Positions 25,855-34,696 of a stretch of 64,000 nucleotides of DNA are shown here, piece after piece; the first letter of the stretch is position 1, and every line of letters starts with the position of its first letter. Made by a program: the position numbers and the translations under genes. This DNA is from Tepidiforma thermophila (lineage in GTDB: Bacteria; Chloroflexota; Dehalococcoidia; Tepidiformales; Tepidiformaceae), in the NCBI RefSeq assembly GCF_002563855.1, contig NZ_PDJQ01000001.1:372001-436000 (forward strand), written 5' to 3'. The notes beneath the pieces are model-generated. The model made no database searches. It saw only the letters and a program-made list of their open reading frames with translations, and was not told the origin of the DNA.

Positions 25855-27081
25855 ATGGCCGTCCTCGAAACATCGTCGCCGACCGACCTGGGGCTGGACC
25901 CGGAACGGCTGGGCTACCTCGATGAGCACCTGCGCCGGTACGTCGATTCGGGGCGGCTGGCGGGCACGCTGGTGCTGGTGGCGCGCGGGGGCGAGGTTGG
26001 GCACCTCGCGGCCTACGGGCTCGCCGACCGCGAACGGAACGTGCCGATGCGGGAGGACACGCTCTTCCGCATTTACTCGATGACGAAGCCGCTCACCTCG
26101 GTGGCGCTGATGCAGCTGTACGAGCGGGGGCTGGTGCAGCTCGACGACCCGGTGGCGAAGTACATCCCGGAGTGGGCCGACCTGCGGGTGTACGTGATGG
26201 GCATGGGGCCGACGCTGGTGACGAAGCCGGCCAGCCGGCCGATGACCGTGCGCGACCTGCTGACCCACCAGAGCGGGCTGACCTACGGCTTCCTCGAGCG
26301 GACGAACGTGGATGCGATGTACCGGGAGCGGAAGATCGGGATGGCGGAGGTGAACGGCACGCTGCGGGGGATGGTGGAGCAGCTGGCTGAGCTGCCGCTG
26401 GAGTTTTCGCCGGGCGAGCACTGGAACTACTCGGTCTCGACCGATGTGTGCGGCTACCTCGTGGAGGTGATCAGCGGGGAGCGGTTCGACCGGTACCTGG
26501 AGCGGCACATCCTCGCGCCGCTGGGGATGCGCGACACGGCCTTCTGGGTGCCGCCGGAGAAGCGGGAGCGGTTCGCGGCCTGCTACGGCCTGGGGGCGAA
26601 GGGGATCCGGCTGATCGACGACCCGGCGGAGAGCGCGTACCTGCGGGAGCCCACCTTCTTCTCGGGCGGGGGCGGCCTGGTATCGACGGCCGGAGACTAC
26701 TTTCGCTTCTGCCAGGCCTTGCTGAACGACGGGGAGCTCGACGGCGTGCGCATCATCGGGCGGAAGACGCTGGAGCTGATGACGCAGAACCACCTGCCGG
26801 AGGGGAAGGACCTGGCGAGCCATGCGCTCGGGCGGTGGGCCGAGACGACGTTTGCCGGCATCGGGTTCGGGCTCGGCTTTTCGGTGACGCTCGATCCGGC
26901 TAAGGCGCAAATCTCGGGCACGCCGGGCGAATACTCGTGGGGCGGCGCGGCCAGCACGACGTTCTGGATCGACCCGCTGGAGGACCTGGTCGTCATCTTT
27001 ATGACGCAGCTGATGCCCTCGAACGCGTACAACATCCGGCGGGAGCTGCGGGCGATCGTCTACTCGGCGCTGACGGAGTAG
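25855..27081 (+). CDS. Serine hydrolase, class C beta-lactamase / penicillin-binding fold
   Basis: 408 aa. S-x-x-K nucleophile motif in IYSMTKPLTS, Tyr in HWNYSVSTD (Y-x-N/S position), and WGGAASTTF in place of the KTG/HxG triad. The order is that of EstB-type esterases, D-aminopeptidases and AmpC-like enzymes. No signal peptide is visible, which argues against periplasmic antibiotic resistance and for an intracellular esterase or peptidase. The substrate is unknown. Confidence 0.92.
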   Translation: MAVLETSSPTDLGLDPERLGYLDEHLRRYVDSGRLAGTLVLVARGGEVGHLAAYGLADRERNVPMREDTLFRIYSMTKPLTSVALMQLYERGLVQLDDPVAKYIPEWADLRVYVMGMGPTLVTKPASRPMTVRDLLTHQSGLTYGFLERTNVDAMYRERKIGMAEVNGTLRGMVEQLAELPLEFSPGEHWNYSVSTDVCGYLVEVISGERFDRYLERHILAPLGMRDTAFWVPPEKRERFAACYGLGAKGIRLIDDPAESAYLREPTFFSGGGGLVSTAGDYFRFCQALLNDGELDGVRIIGRKTLELMTQNHLPEGKDLASHALGRWAETTFAGIGFGLGFSVTLDPAKAQISGTPGEYSWGGAASTTFWIDPLEDLVVIFMTQLMPSNAYNIRRELRAIVYSALTE

Positions 27082-27084
27082 GGG

Positions 27085-30000
27085 TCAGGGGCGGAGCGCG
27101 GCGCGGTAGGCCTCGAGGATGCGGGCGAGCTCGGTATCGGGGTCGCGGAACCAGGCTGCGGCGAAAACACGGTGGATGTTCCACCCCATGCGGAGGAGGA
27201 CGGCGGTGTTGCCGAGCTCACGGTCGCGGCAGGCCGGCGCGCCCCAGGAGCCGGGGCCGTCGCAGAGCATGCCGAGGATGTAGCGCTCCGGGTCCTCCGG
27301 ATGGGCGATGGCGAGGTCGACCGTGTAGCCGCCGGCGCCGACGCACGGGACGACGCGGAGCCCCTCCGCTGCGAGCCGGGCGCCCAGGGCCTGTTCGAAC
27401 GGTTCCGGCTGGCGAGGCGCGAAGCGGCCGCTCACTTCGAGGGCGGGGAGGCCGCGCTCGGCGTAATCGAGGTAGTCGCGCAGGCGGAGGGTGCCGGTGG
27501 CGCTGGTGCGGGCGGGGTCGATGTCGGAGGCGCGCAGTGAGGAGACGACGATGGTCTTCCAGCGGGCGCGGGTGATGGCGACATTCAGCCGGCGCTCGCC
27601 CTTTTCCTTCCCGAGCGGGCCGAAGTTGAGGATGAGGCGGCCGGTTTCGTCGCGGCCGTAGCCGACGCTGAGGATCATAACGTCGGATTCATCGCCCTGG
27701 ACGGTTTCGAGGTTGCGGACGAGGCCGCCTTCGTCGAGCCAGCGGCGGATGAGGGGGTCGGCGAGCGCGGCCTCCTCGACCTGGCGGAGGATCTCCTGCT
27801 GCTGGGCGATCGACATGGAGGTGATGGAGACCTGGCGGGTGAAGTTCGCGGCCGCGAGCTCGCGGCGGAGGACGGCGATGCAGCGGGCTGCCTCGGCCGG
27901 GTTGGCTCGTGTGCCGCCGCGGCCGTAGGCGCCATCGGCGACGTACTCGAAGTGGACGCCGGACTCGGGCCGGACGCCCCAGGCGTCGGGGTAGGCGATG
28001 AGGCGGCCATCGTAGAAGTGGACATTGGAGAAGGCGATGAGGGTCTCATCGCGGCTGCGGTAGTGGGCGCGGAGCATGGTTGACGGGAGCACCGGCGCGG
28101 CCTCGTCGAGGATGCTTTCGAAGCCGACGTCGTCGTCCTCGCCGGGGCCGTTCTCGGCTTCGAGGTCGCGGGAGAAGAAGCTGGTCGGGGGCATCTGCTT
28201 CGAGTCGCCGACGATGATCGCCTGTGGCGCAAGGGAGAGGGCGACGGCCATATCGGCGGTGGGCACCATGGAGGCTTCATCGACGATGACGCAATCGAAG
28301 CGGTAGGTGTCCTCGTCGCGCTCGTGGCAGAGGTACTGGGCGACGGCGAGCGGGCTCATGAGGAGGCAGGGCTTGAGGGCCTGCACCGCCTGGCGGGTAC
28401 GGGCGAGCATGACGCGCAGGGCCGGGCGGCGCTTCGCGCGGTGGTACTTCGCGAGCTGGCGCATGGCGATGGAGGGCGTGCGGGTGAGCCGCCGCCGGGA
28501 GGTGCGGAGGCGCGCGAGGACGTCCTGGCGGGCGGCGGCGATCAGCTCCTGGTCGAGCCGGGCGAGGGCGTCGACGAGGCGCTGGTGCTCGCCGGGGGTG
28601 AGGATCGCGGGGGAGGCGAGCGCTTCCTGTGCCCAGGCGGCGAGGACGGAGGCGCGGACGATTGGCGCGAGGCGGCCGCGGGCGGACGGGTCGCGGAGGA
28701 GGGCGACCACGGGGCCGCGCATGCCGCGCGCTTCGAGGTCGGCGAGGGCGCGGGCGGCTTCATCGAGGGCGGCCCAGGCATCCAGGCCGGGGAGGAGGGC
28801 CTCGGCCCAGGCGGCGGCCTGCTCGAGCGGGCCGCCGAGGGGGTGTTCGCTGCCGAAGCAAAGAGCGAGGAGGGCGGCGTCCTCGGCGCAGCGGGCGGCC
28901 AGGGCCCGGAGGTCGGCGGCGCGGCGGGCGGCATCGCCGGGGTCGCGGTAGCCGGCCTCGCGTGCGCGGGCTGCGGCAGCGCGGGCGCGGTAAAAGCCGG
29001 GGGAGAGGAACCGGAGGGGCGATGCCGAGCGGCGGCGGAGCGTTTCGAAGGCCTCGAGGTGATCAGCCGCCGCAGCGAGGGCGGGCGGGGTCATCGCTCC
29101 GGGCGCCGGGTGCAGCGGCTCGGTTGCGCCGTCGAGCGCGGCGGCAGCGGCGGCCGGGGCAGCGGCCACCCGTTCGAGCGCTGCGCGGACGGCGGCCGGG
29201 AGGGCGCCGCCGGGGCCGCGGAAGGCAGACCAGGGGCCGGCGAGCGCTTCGAGGGCAGGAGCCGGGAGGGCATCGAGACGGGCGCAGGCCGCCGCGACGT
29301 CGTCGAGCCAGAAGCGGTCGCAGTCGACGAGCGGGGGGATGCCGGACAGGTCGCGGCGGTCGGCGCGGGTGTGCTCGGCGTTGCCGACGAGGTCGTAGGC
29401 GGTCGTCCAGCCGCCCTGCCCGAGGGGCGCGGACATCGCACGGGTGTGGGCGTTGAGCCGGTCGCGGAGTTCGCGAGCGCGCCCGGCGAGGTCGCCGGGC
29501 GGCAGCGGCGGCGGTGGGCCGGCATCGAGGGTGTCCATGATCTCTTTGATGACGGCGGCCTTGGTGTCGGCGCGGGCGCCGGCGCCGGCGTTGATGGCGA
29601 GGTGGAGGCAGGCCTCGGCGAGGCCGGTCTGCTGGAGGTTGTCGAGGACGACTTCGCGGGCGACCCGCTTTTCGGCGACGAAGAGGACGGTTTTCCCGGC
29701 GGCGACCAGCTCGGCGACGATGTTGGTGATGGTCTGGGACTTGCCGGTGCCGGGCGGGCCTTCGATGACGAAGCTCCGGCCGGCGGCGGCCATGGCGACG
29801 GCTTCGAGCTGGAAGGCGTCGGCATCGATGACGACGTGGAGGGCGCCGGGAGGGATGCGCTCGTCGATGGGCGGGCGGGGCGCGTCGGCGTCGTCGCCAT
29901 CGGTGGAGAGGCCCTCGGCCGGGAAGGATTCGCCGACCAGGCGGGCGACGACGGGGTTCGCGGCGAGGCGGGCAGCAGCGCGGTCGAGCTCTTCGACCAT

Positions 30001-30717
30001 GGCGAGCTTGGCGAAGGCGAAGACGTCGACGACGGGGCCGTCGGCCTCGACCGTCCAGCCATCCTGTGCGGCGACGGCGCGGCGGACAGCGGCGAGGTAG
30101 GCGTCGATGCCGTCGAAGCAGGGCTGGCCCTCCTCGTCTTCGAAGGCGGGCAGGCGGATGCCGTACTGGGCGCGGAGGACGTAGGCGAGCGAGGGGTTGA
30201 CCTCGGGGGCGTCGTCGGCGGCAGGGGAGAGGCGGATGACGCGGGCGGCCCGGTCGAGGGTGAGGTCGACCGGCACGAGGATGAGCGGGGACCGGAGGCG
30301 GTGGCGGTCACGGTCGACCCATTCGAGCCAGCCGAGGGCGAGGAAGAGGACGCGGATGCCCTGTTCGCGGTCGGCGGTGCGTGCGCGGTCGATCAGGCGG
30401 CGGGCGGCGTCGAAGGCGGCGCGGGCGCGGTCGTCGTCGGCCGGGAACGGGGCCTCGGGGGCGAAATCGCGGGCGGCGAACTCGTCGCTCGATTCGTCGA
30501 CGATGAAAGTCTGCCAGAGTTCGGCCGGGGAGCGGGGGAGGGCGAGGGTGGAGTGCGCCGTGCGAAAGTTGATGCCGCGGTTGCGGCGGGTGACATCGAG
30601 GAGCTGCTGCTTCCACCGCTCGATCCGCTGGCGGAGGCGGTCGCTGACGGGCGGGGGTTGCGCCTGGCGGGACCGGCCGTCGCGGAGGCCGAAGGTAACG
30701 ACCGGATCGCTGCCCAC
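27085..30717 (-). CDS. DUF4011-type superfamily 1 helicase with a C-terminal nuclease-like domain
   Basis: 1210 aa. The N-terminal DUF4011-like block (LLDVTRRNRGINFRT) is followed by SF1 motor motifs. Motif I is EGPPGTGKSQTIT (~318), Walker B is VIVDEASMVPTAD, motif III region is VGDSKQMPPTSFF, and VQGDESDVMILSVGYGRDE and NVAITRARW are motifs V and VI. The last ~130 residues (FEQALGARLAAEGLRVVP, YTVDLAIAHP) look like the MTES_1575/Vsr-type nuclease fold. The GTG start at 30717 is 6 nt from a perfect TATAAT. Similar stand-alone helicases are found both in house and in defence islands; no defence gene adjoins it here. Confidence 0.88.
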   Translation of the reverse strand: MGSDPVVTFGLRDGRSRQAQPPPVSDRLRQRIERWKQQLLDVTRRNRGINFRTAHSTLALPRSPAELWQTFIVDESSDEFAARDFAPEAPFPADDDRARAAFDAARRLIDRARTADREQGIRVLFLALGWLEWVDRDRHRLRSPLILVPVDLTLDRAARVIRLSPAADDAPEVNPSLAYVLRAQYGIRLPAFEDEEGQPCFDGIDAYLAAVRRAVAAQDGWTVEADGPVVDVFAFAKLAMVEELDRAAARLAANPVVARLVGESFPAEGLSTDGDDADAPRPPIDERIPPGALHVVIDADAFQLEAVAMAAAGRSFVIEGPPGTGKSQTITNIVAELVAAGKTVLFVAEKRVAREVVLDNLQQTGLAEACLHLAINAGAGARADTKAAVIKEIMDTLDAGPPPPLPPGDLAGRARELRDRLNAHTRAMSAPLGQGGWTTAYDLVGNAEHTRADRRDLSGIPPLVDCDRFWLDDVAAACARLDALPAPALEALAGPWSAFRGPGGALPAAVRAALERVAAAPAAAAAALDGATEPLHPAPGAMTPPALAAAADHLEAFETLRRRSASPLRFLSPGFYRARAAAARAREAGYRDPGDAARRAADLRALAARCAEDAALLALCFGSEHPLGGPLEQAAAWAEALLPGLDAWAALDEAARALADLEARGMRGPVVALLRDPSARGRLAPIVRASVLAAWAQEALASPAILTPGEHQRLVDALARLDQELIAAARQDVLARLRTSRRRLTRTPSIAMRQLAKYHRAKRRPALRVMLARTRQAVQALKPCLLMSPLAVAQYLCHERDEDTYRFDCVIVDEASMVPTADMAVALSLAPQAIIVGDSKQMPPTSFFSRDLEAENGPGEDDDVGFESILDEAAPVLPSTMLRAHYRSRDETLIAFSNVHFYDGRLIAYPDAWGVRPESGVHFEYVADGAYGRGGTRANPAEAARCIAVLRRELAAANFTRQVSITSMSIAQQQEILRQVEEAALADPLIRRWLDEGGLVRNLETVQGDESDVMILSVGYGRDETGRLILNFGPLGKEKGERRLNVAITRARWKTIVVSSLRASDIDPARTSATGTLRLRDYLDYAERGLPALEVSGRFAPRQPEPFEQALGARLAAEGLRVVPCVGAGGYTVDLAIAHPEDPERYILGMLCDGPGSWGAPACRDRELGNTAVLLRMGWNIHRVFAAAWFRDPDTELARILEAYRAALRP

Positions 30718-30723
30718 GGGGGC

Positions 30724-30729
30724 ATTATA
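30724..30729 (-). promoter_or_regulatory. -10 box TATAAT of the helicase gene
   Basis: A perfect TATAAT consensus 6 nt upstream of GTG 30717. It is the clearest leaderless promoter in the window. Confidence 0.65.
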
Positions 30730-30805
30730 GGCGGGGTTGCCGGGACGGCCGGGCGGACCCGGGATCGGGGGCCGCCAGGGAGGGACGGGCAGCGGCGGCG
30801 CCGTG

Positions 30806-30811
30806 TAGGCT
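30806..30811 (+). promoter_or_regulatory. -10-like TAGGCT upstream of the ferric-reductase-like gene
   Basis: TAGGCT, 29 nt before ATG 30841; the short leader ends in a GGGGAA Shine-Dalgarno. Confidence 0.35.
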
Positions 30812-30840
30812 GCAGCGGAAAACCGGCATAGGGGAAGCCA

Positions 30841-32160
30841 ATGACACGTTCCTGGTCGGCAGGGATGGCCTGGCTGGCGGCGTACGCGCTCTTCATCGGG
30901 GCGATGCCGTTCATCGCAGCGATCGACCACGACCGGCGCGGGCGGGAGTTCCTGCTCGAGTTCTCAGTGGCGCTGGGGTTCATCGGGCTGGCGATGATGT
31001 GGCTGCAGTTCGCCCTGACGGCGCGGTTCCGCTGGATTGCGCCGGGCTCGGGGCTGGACACGCTGATGCAGATCCACCGGCAGGCGGGGATTTCGGCGTT
31101 TGCGCTCGTGCTTGCGCACCCGGTGCTGGCGATCGCGGCGAACGACCGGTTCCTCCATTACCTCGACCCCGGCCACGGCGTCGCGCGGGCGGCGGCGCTC
31201 TGGGTGGTGCTCATTGCGCTCGTCGCGATCCTGGGGAGCAGCCTCTGGCGGAAGCGGCTGGGCCTCCGCTATGAATGGTGGCGGCTGTCGCACGCGGTGC
31301 TGGCGACGGTCATCGTGTTCATCGGGCTGGTGCACGTCCTGCGGGTCGGGTTCTACATCGATGACCCGTGGAAGCAGGCGCTCTGGAGCGGGCTGACGGC
31401 CGGGGCGATTGGGCTGCTCGGCTATACGCGGGTGGTTCGGCCGCTGCGGATGTGGCGGAAGCCGTACCGGGTGGCGGAGGTGCGGCGGGAGCCGGGCAGT
31501 TCGTGGACGGTGGTGCTGGAGCCCGTCGGCCACCCGGGGTTGCGGTTCGCGCCGGGCCAGTTCGCGTGGGTGACGATCGGCGCGAGCCCGTTTTCGCTGG
31601 AGCAGCACCCGTTCTCGTTCGCCTCGAGCGCGGAGGCGGCCGGGCGGCTGGAGTTCACGATCAAGGAGCTCGGCGACTGGACAGGGAGGATCGGGCAGGT
31701 GCCGGCCGGGACGACGGCGTACCTCGATGGGCCGTACGGGGCGTTCACCGTGCGCGACGATGCGGAGCGGATTGTGGGAATCGCCGGCGGCGTGGGGATT
31801 ACGCCGATCATGAGCATCCTGCGGACGTGGCGGGACCGCGGGGACCGGCGGCCTGCGGCGCTGCTCTCTGCCGCAGGGACTTTGGAGGGGATGGTGTACC
31901 GCGAGGAGCTGGAGGCGATGGCGCGGGAGCGGGGGCTGGAGCTGACGCTTCTGCCGCGGGAGGCGCCCCCGGGGTGGCCGGGACCTTCCGGGCTGCCGAA
32001 CGAAGCGCTTATCCGCGGGCTGGTCGAACGCCACGGCACGCGCGGCACGCAGTACCTCGTGTGTGGGCCGCCGCCGCTGATGGACCTGGCGGAGCGGACG
32101 CTGCTGGCGGCCGGGGTGCCGGCCAGTGCGATCCGGGCAGAACGGTTCGATATCGCGTAA
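30841..32160 (+). CDS. Ferric-reductase-like membrane flavoprotein (heme transmembrane + FNR domain)
   Basis: 439 aa. Residues 1-215 carry about six transmembrane helices. His residues in MQIHRQAG, LVLAHPVLA, RLSHAVLA and LVHVLRV are candidates for two b-type hemes. The C-terminal half is a ferredoxin-reductase module: FAD-binding HPFSFAS, GPYGAF, NAD(P)-binding GGVGITPIMSIL and CGPPPLMD. It would carry electrons from NAD(P)H through FAD and heme across the membrane, to metal ions or oxygen. The Shine-Dalgarno GGGGAAGCC precedes the ATG. It is a single gene, and the natural acceptor is unknown. Confidence 0.9.
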   Translation: MTRSWSAGMAWLAAYALFIGAMPFIAAIDHDRRGREFLLEFSVALGFIGLAMMWLQFALTARFRWIAPGSGLDTLMQIHRQAGISAFALVLAHPVLAIAANDRFLHYLDPGHGVARAAALWVVLIALVAILGSSLWRKRLGLRYEWWRLSHAVLATVIVFIGLVHVLRVGFYIDDPWKQALWSGLTAGAIGLLGYTRVVRPLRMWRKPYRVAEVRREPGSSWTVVLEPVGHPGLRFAPGQFAWVTIGASPFSLEQHPFSFASSAEAAGRLEFTIKELGDWTGRIGQVPAGTTAYLDGPYGAFTVRDDAERIVGIAGGVGITPIMSILRTWRDRGDRRPAALLSAAGTLEGMVYREELEAMARERGLELTLLPREAPPGWPGPSGLPNEALIRGLVERHGTRGTQYLVCGPPPLMDLAERTLLAAGVPASAIRAERFDIA

Positions 32161-32286
32161 GGGCAGCGGTGCCCGGGAGGGATGCAGATGCCGCACTACC
32201 TGCGGACACGGCGACTGGTCATCGTGCTGACGGTGCTGCTGACGGCTGCGGCAGCGGTCTTCGGCTGGTGGCGTTCGGAGGACGAC

Positions 32287-33855
32287 TCAGGACGGGGGCG
32301 CGGGCCGGGCCCGCGGGCGGGGTTCGAGCTCTCCGGCGAGGCCGCGGCGCTCCTGCCGCCAGAGGAGGGCAGCAATCGCAACGGCGCCGGCGGTATCGCT
32401 CACCAGGTCGTTGAAGGTATCCCAGCGGCCCTGGCTGCGGGTGGTTTGGAAGACCACATCGCCGAGGTACTCGTATACCTCCCAGCCGATACCGGCGGCG
32501 ACGCCGATGGCGACCGAGAGCAGGAAGCGGTCGCGCGGGAGCCGGCCTGAACCACTCCTGCGGGCGGCGGCGCGGAGGATTTCATAGGCTGCAGCGGTGA
32601 CGGCGGCTGTGCCCAGGAAATGGGTGAGCTTGTCGTACTCGTCGATGCGGGCGTAGAGGTCGCCGTCGGTGCCGAGGACGTCGGCCCAGGCGCAGACGAT
32701 GGCGATGCCGTGGGTGAGCCAGGAGAGGCCGCCCTCGCGGGAGAGGAACGCCTCGGCGGCGAGGAGGAGCACCAGCATGGCGCCGACCTGGAAGAAGAGG
32801 TAGCCCCAGAAGTCGGTGAAGCCGGGGTTGATGAGCTGCCCGGCGCCGAGGTAGACGAAGAGGCCGCCGAGGGCGAGGGTGCTGACCCGCCCGCGGGGGT
32901 TCGCGGCGGCGGCCGGGATGCGCGGCAGGGCCGAGGCGGCCTCGCGCAGGAAGCCGGCAACCGCGGCGCGGTGGAGGAGGACGACGGCGGGGCCGATGGT
33001 CACCGCAGCGCCGGCGACGCCATCGAGCCAGTAGTGGTTGCCGGTGACGATGACGACGAGGAGCATGCCGAGCCCGGGGCCGAACATGACCGCAGCGCGG
33101 GACCAGCCGCGGAGGGGAAGGGCGAGCACCCAGCCGACAAGGGCAGTCCAGCCCACGTGGAGGCTGGGCATGGCGGCGTACTCGTTGGCGAACTTGTGGA
33201 CATTGCCGGCGGTGACGACCGTGTCTTCGATGCCAAGGCCGGGCACGAGCCGCGGCGGGGCGACCGGGTACCACGCGATCAGGATGATGGCGAGGACCGT
33301 CGAGATGCCGAGCGCGTTCCGGAAGAGGCGGTACCGGGGCGGGTCGGCGACGACGAGCCAGAGGAGGGCACCGATGACGACGGCGAGGAAGGCGTGGGAA
33401 TAGAGGAAGTTCCAGGCGGCGGTGACGGGGCCCGGGCCGACGAGGAGCTGCTGGAGCTCGCGCTCGCGGAAGAGCCCGAAGGCGGCTTCGAGGTCGATGA
33501 TGCGCCGGGCGTTGCGGATGGCGGGTTCGGGGTCGGAGACGACCTGGAAGCGCGCGGCTTCATAGGCGAGGAAGCCGGCCATGACGATAGCGGTTTCGCG
33601 GGCGAAGGCACCGGGGGTGATGCGCCGGCCGGAGCGGGCATGGAGGAGGCCGACGGCGGCGATGGCGACGGGGATGGCCGGGTGGCCGACCTGGAAAAAG
33701 GCGCCCGCAGCGCCGGCCGTCGCAAGGGCCGCTACGGCGGGACCGCCGGCGCGGCGCCAGGCGGCAGCGCTGACCGCGAGGGCGCCGAGGGTGACCGCGC
33801 CCTCGAGGGGGTGGGAGGGCAGGTGGAAGGCAAGCGCATCGAGCAGTCCGCGCAT
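32287..33855 (-). CDS. PAP2/IPC-synthase-like phosphatase fused to a DUF2238-like membrane domain
   Basis: 522 aa, about 12 transmembrane segments. The first half has the lipid-phosphate phosphatase/transferase motifs of the PAP2_3 (AUR1-type) branch: EYAAMPSLHVGWTAL (SLH) and TGNHYWLDGVAG (H-x3-D). From ~320 onward a second membrane unit reads DEYDKLTHFLGTAAVTA, WEVYEYLGD and DTFNDLVSDTAGA, the pattern of small DUF2238/YjdF-like integral proteins. I infer a role in lipid headgroup transfer or lipid phosphate hydrolysis. A GGAGGGG Shine-Dalgarno precedes ATG 33855. Confidence 0.85.
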   Translation of the reverse strand: MRGLLDALAFHLPSHPLEGAVTLGALAVSAAAWRRAGGPAVAALATAGAAGAFFQVGHPAIPVAIAAVGLLHARSGRRITPGAFARETAIVMAGFLAYEAARFQVVSDPEPAIRNARRIIDLEAAFGLFRERELQQLLVGPGPVTAAWNFLYSHAFLAVVIGALLWLVVADPPRYRLFRNALGISTVLAIILIAWYPVAPPRLVPGLGIEDTVVTAGNVHKFANEYAAMPSLHVGWTALVGWVLALPLRGWSRAAVMFGPGLGMLLVVIVTGNHYWLDGVAGAAVTIGPAVVLLHRAAVAGFLREAASALPRIPAAAANPRGRVSTLALGGLFVYLGAGQLINPGFTDFWGYLFFQVGAMLVLLLAAEAFLSREGGLSWLTHGIAIVCAWADVLGTDGDLYARIDEYDKLTHFLGTAAVTAAAYEILRAAARRSGSGRLPRDRFLLSVAIGVAAGIGWEVYEYLGDVVFQTTRSQGRWDTFNDLVSDTAGAVAIAALLWRQERRGLAGELEPRPRARPAPPS

Positions 33856-33970
33856 GGCCCCTCCGCACCGGGCCCGCAGCGGGCGCGGGGCCCGGCTGCC
33901 TTTACCTTAACCGATTGTTCACACGCTGTGGTGGCCGGGATGGAAGAACGGCCGCGGCGGGATTCGCGCG

Positions 33971-34603
33971 TTAGCGATTGTAAGAAAGGCCGGCCCGGGC
34001 GAGGAATGCCGGCAGGTCCTCTTCGCGGAGTTCGCCGGCGCGCATGGCGAGGAGGGTGCCATCGGCGCCGATGAGGAAGGTGGTCGGCATGCCGGGGATG
34101 CGGTAATGGCTGGCGACGGAGCCGTCGGCATCGAGCAGGGCGGGGAAGTCGGCGCCGAGCTGCTGGAGGATGCCGACGGCCTTCTCCGGCGGCTCGAGAT
34201 AATCGATGCCGAGGACTTCGAGCTGGCCGCCGAGGGCCGCGCGGGCGGCGACGAAGGCGGGGATTTCGCGCTTGCAGGGATCGCACCAGCTGGCATACCA
34301 GTTCAGGAGGACCACGCGGCCGCGGAAATCGGAGAGGCGGCGGACGACGGTGGTATCGCGGGCGTCGACGAGGGCGAAGTCGGGCGCCGGCTTGCCGATT
34401 TCGGGCCGGTCGGGAACGAGCGGGCCGGTGTTCGGGTAGACGGAGGGGAGGACCGGACCGGCGGGCGTGCCGGCATCGCTGTCGTCGCCGGCGAGGACAA
34501 AGAAGTAGAGGCCCGCGCCGGCGGCGATGACAACGGCGAGGGCGAGGGCGGCGTAGCCGGCGAGCCGGCGGGCGGGCGAAGGTGCGGCGGTCGATTCTGC
34601 CAT
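33971..34603 (-). CDS. TlpA/ResA-type membrane-anchored thioredoxin-fold protein
   Basis: 210 aa. One N-terminal transmembrane helix (AALALAVVIAAGAGLYFFV) anchors an extracytoplasmic thioredoxin domain. GKPAPDFAL and VVLLNWYASWCDPCKREIPAF give the redox CxxC (CDPC), and cis-Pro is in GMPTTFLIG. It reduces or isomerises disulfides outside the membrane, for example in cytochrome c maturation. The start at 34603 is favoured by a TACACT box 9 nt upstream. It is divergent from the response-regulator gene. Confidence 0.92.
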   Translation of the reverse strand: MAESTAAPSPARRLAGYAALALAVVIAAGAGLYFFVLAGDDSDAGTPAGPVLPSVYPNTGPLVPDRPEIGKPAPDFALVDARDTTVVRRLSDFRGRVVLLNWYASWCDPCKREIPAFVAARAALGGQLEVLGIDYLEPPEKAVGILQQLGADFPALLDADGSVASHYRIPGMPTTFLIGADGTLLAMRAGELREEDLPAFLARAGLSYNR

Positions 34604-34612
34604 GGTGATCTG

Positions 34613-34618
34613 AGTGTA
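34613..34618 (-). promoter_or_regulatory. -10 box TACACT of the TlpA-like gene
   Basis: TACACT on the minus strand, 9 nt from the ATG at 34603; no Shine-Dalgarno is seen. Confidence 0.4.
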
Positions 34619-34679
34619 CCCCCCGGGAGTCCGAAGCCGCCGAGTCTTCTTCCGTTCCCTTTCCGTTAACACGACATCG

Positions 34680-34685
34680 TACGAT
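34680..34685 (+). promoter_or_regulatory. -10-like TACGAT upstream of the response regulator
   Basis: TACGAT ends 11 nt before ATG 34697, leaving at most a few leader bases. Confidence 0.4.
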
Positions 34686-34696
34686 GGAAGTACGCA

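Noticed and set aside
28324-30831. Long plus-strand open frame of 835 codons opposite the helicase
   Set aside because: The translation is Gly/Glu/Ala-rich without motifs, and the opposite strand holds all SF1 helicase motifs; long antisense frames are expected at this GC level.
32182-32550. Plus-strand ORF of 122 codons with an N-terminal TM-like stretch and a GGGAGG upstream
   Set aside because: Only the first ~35 codons look like protein; the rest is antisense to the 3' end of the PAP2-fusion gene, which is clearly coding.
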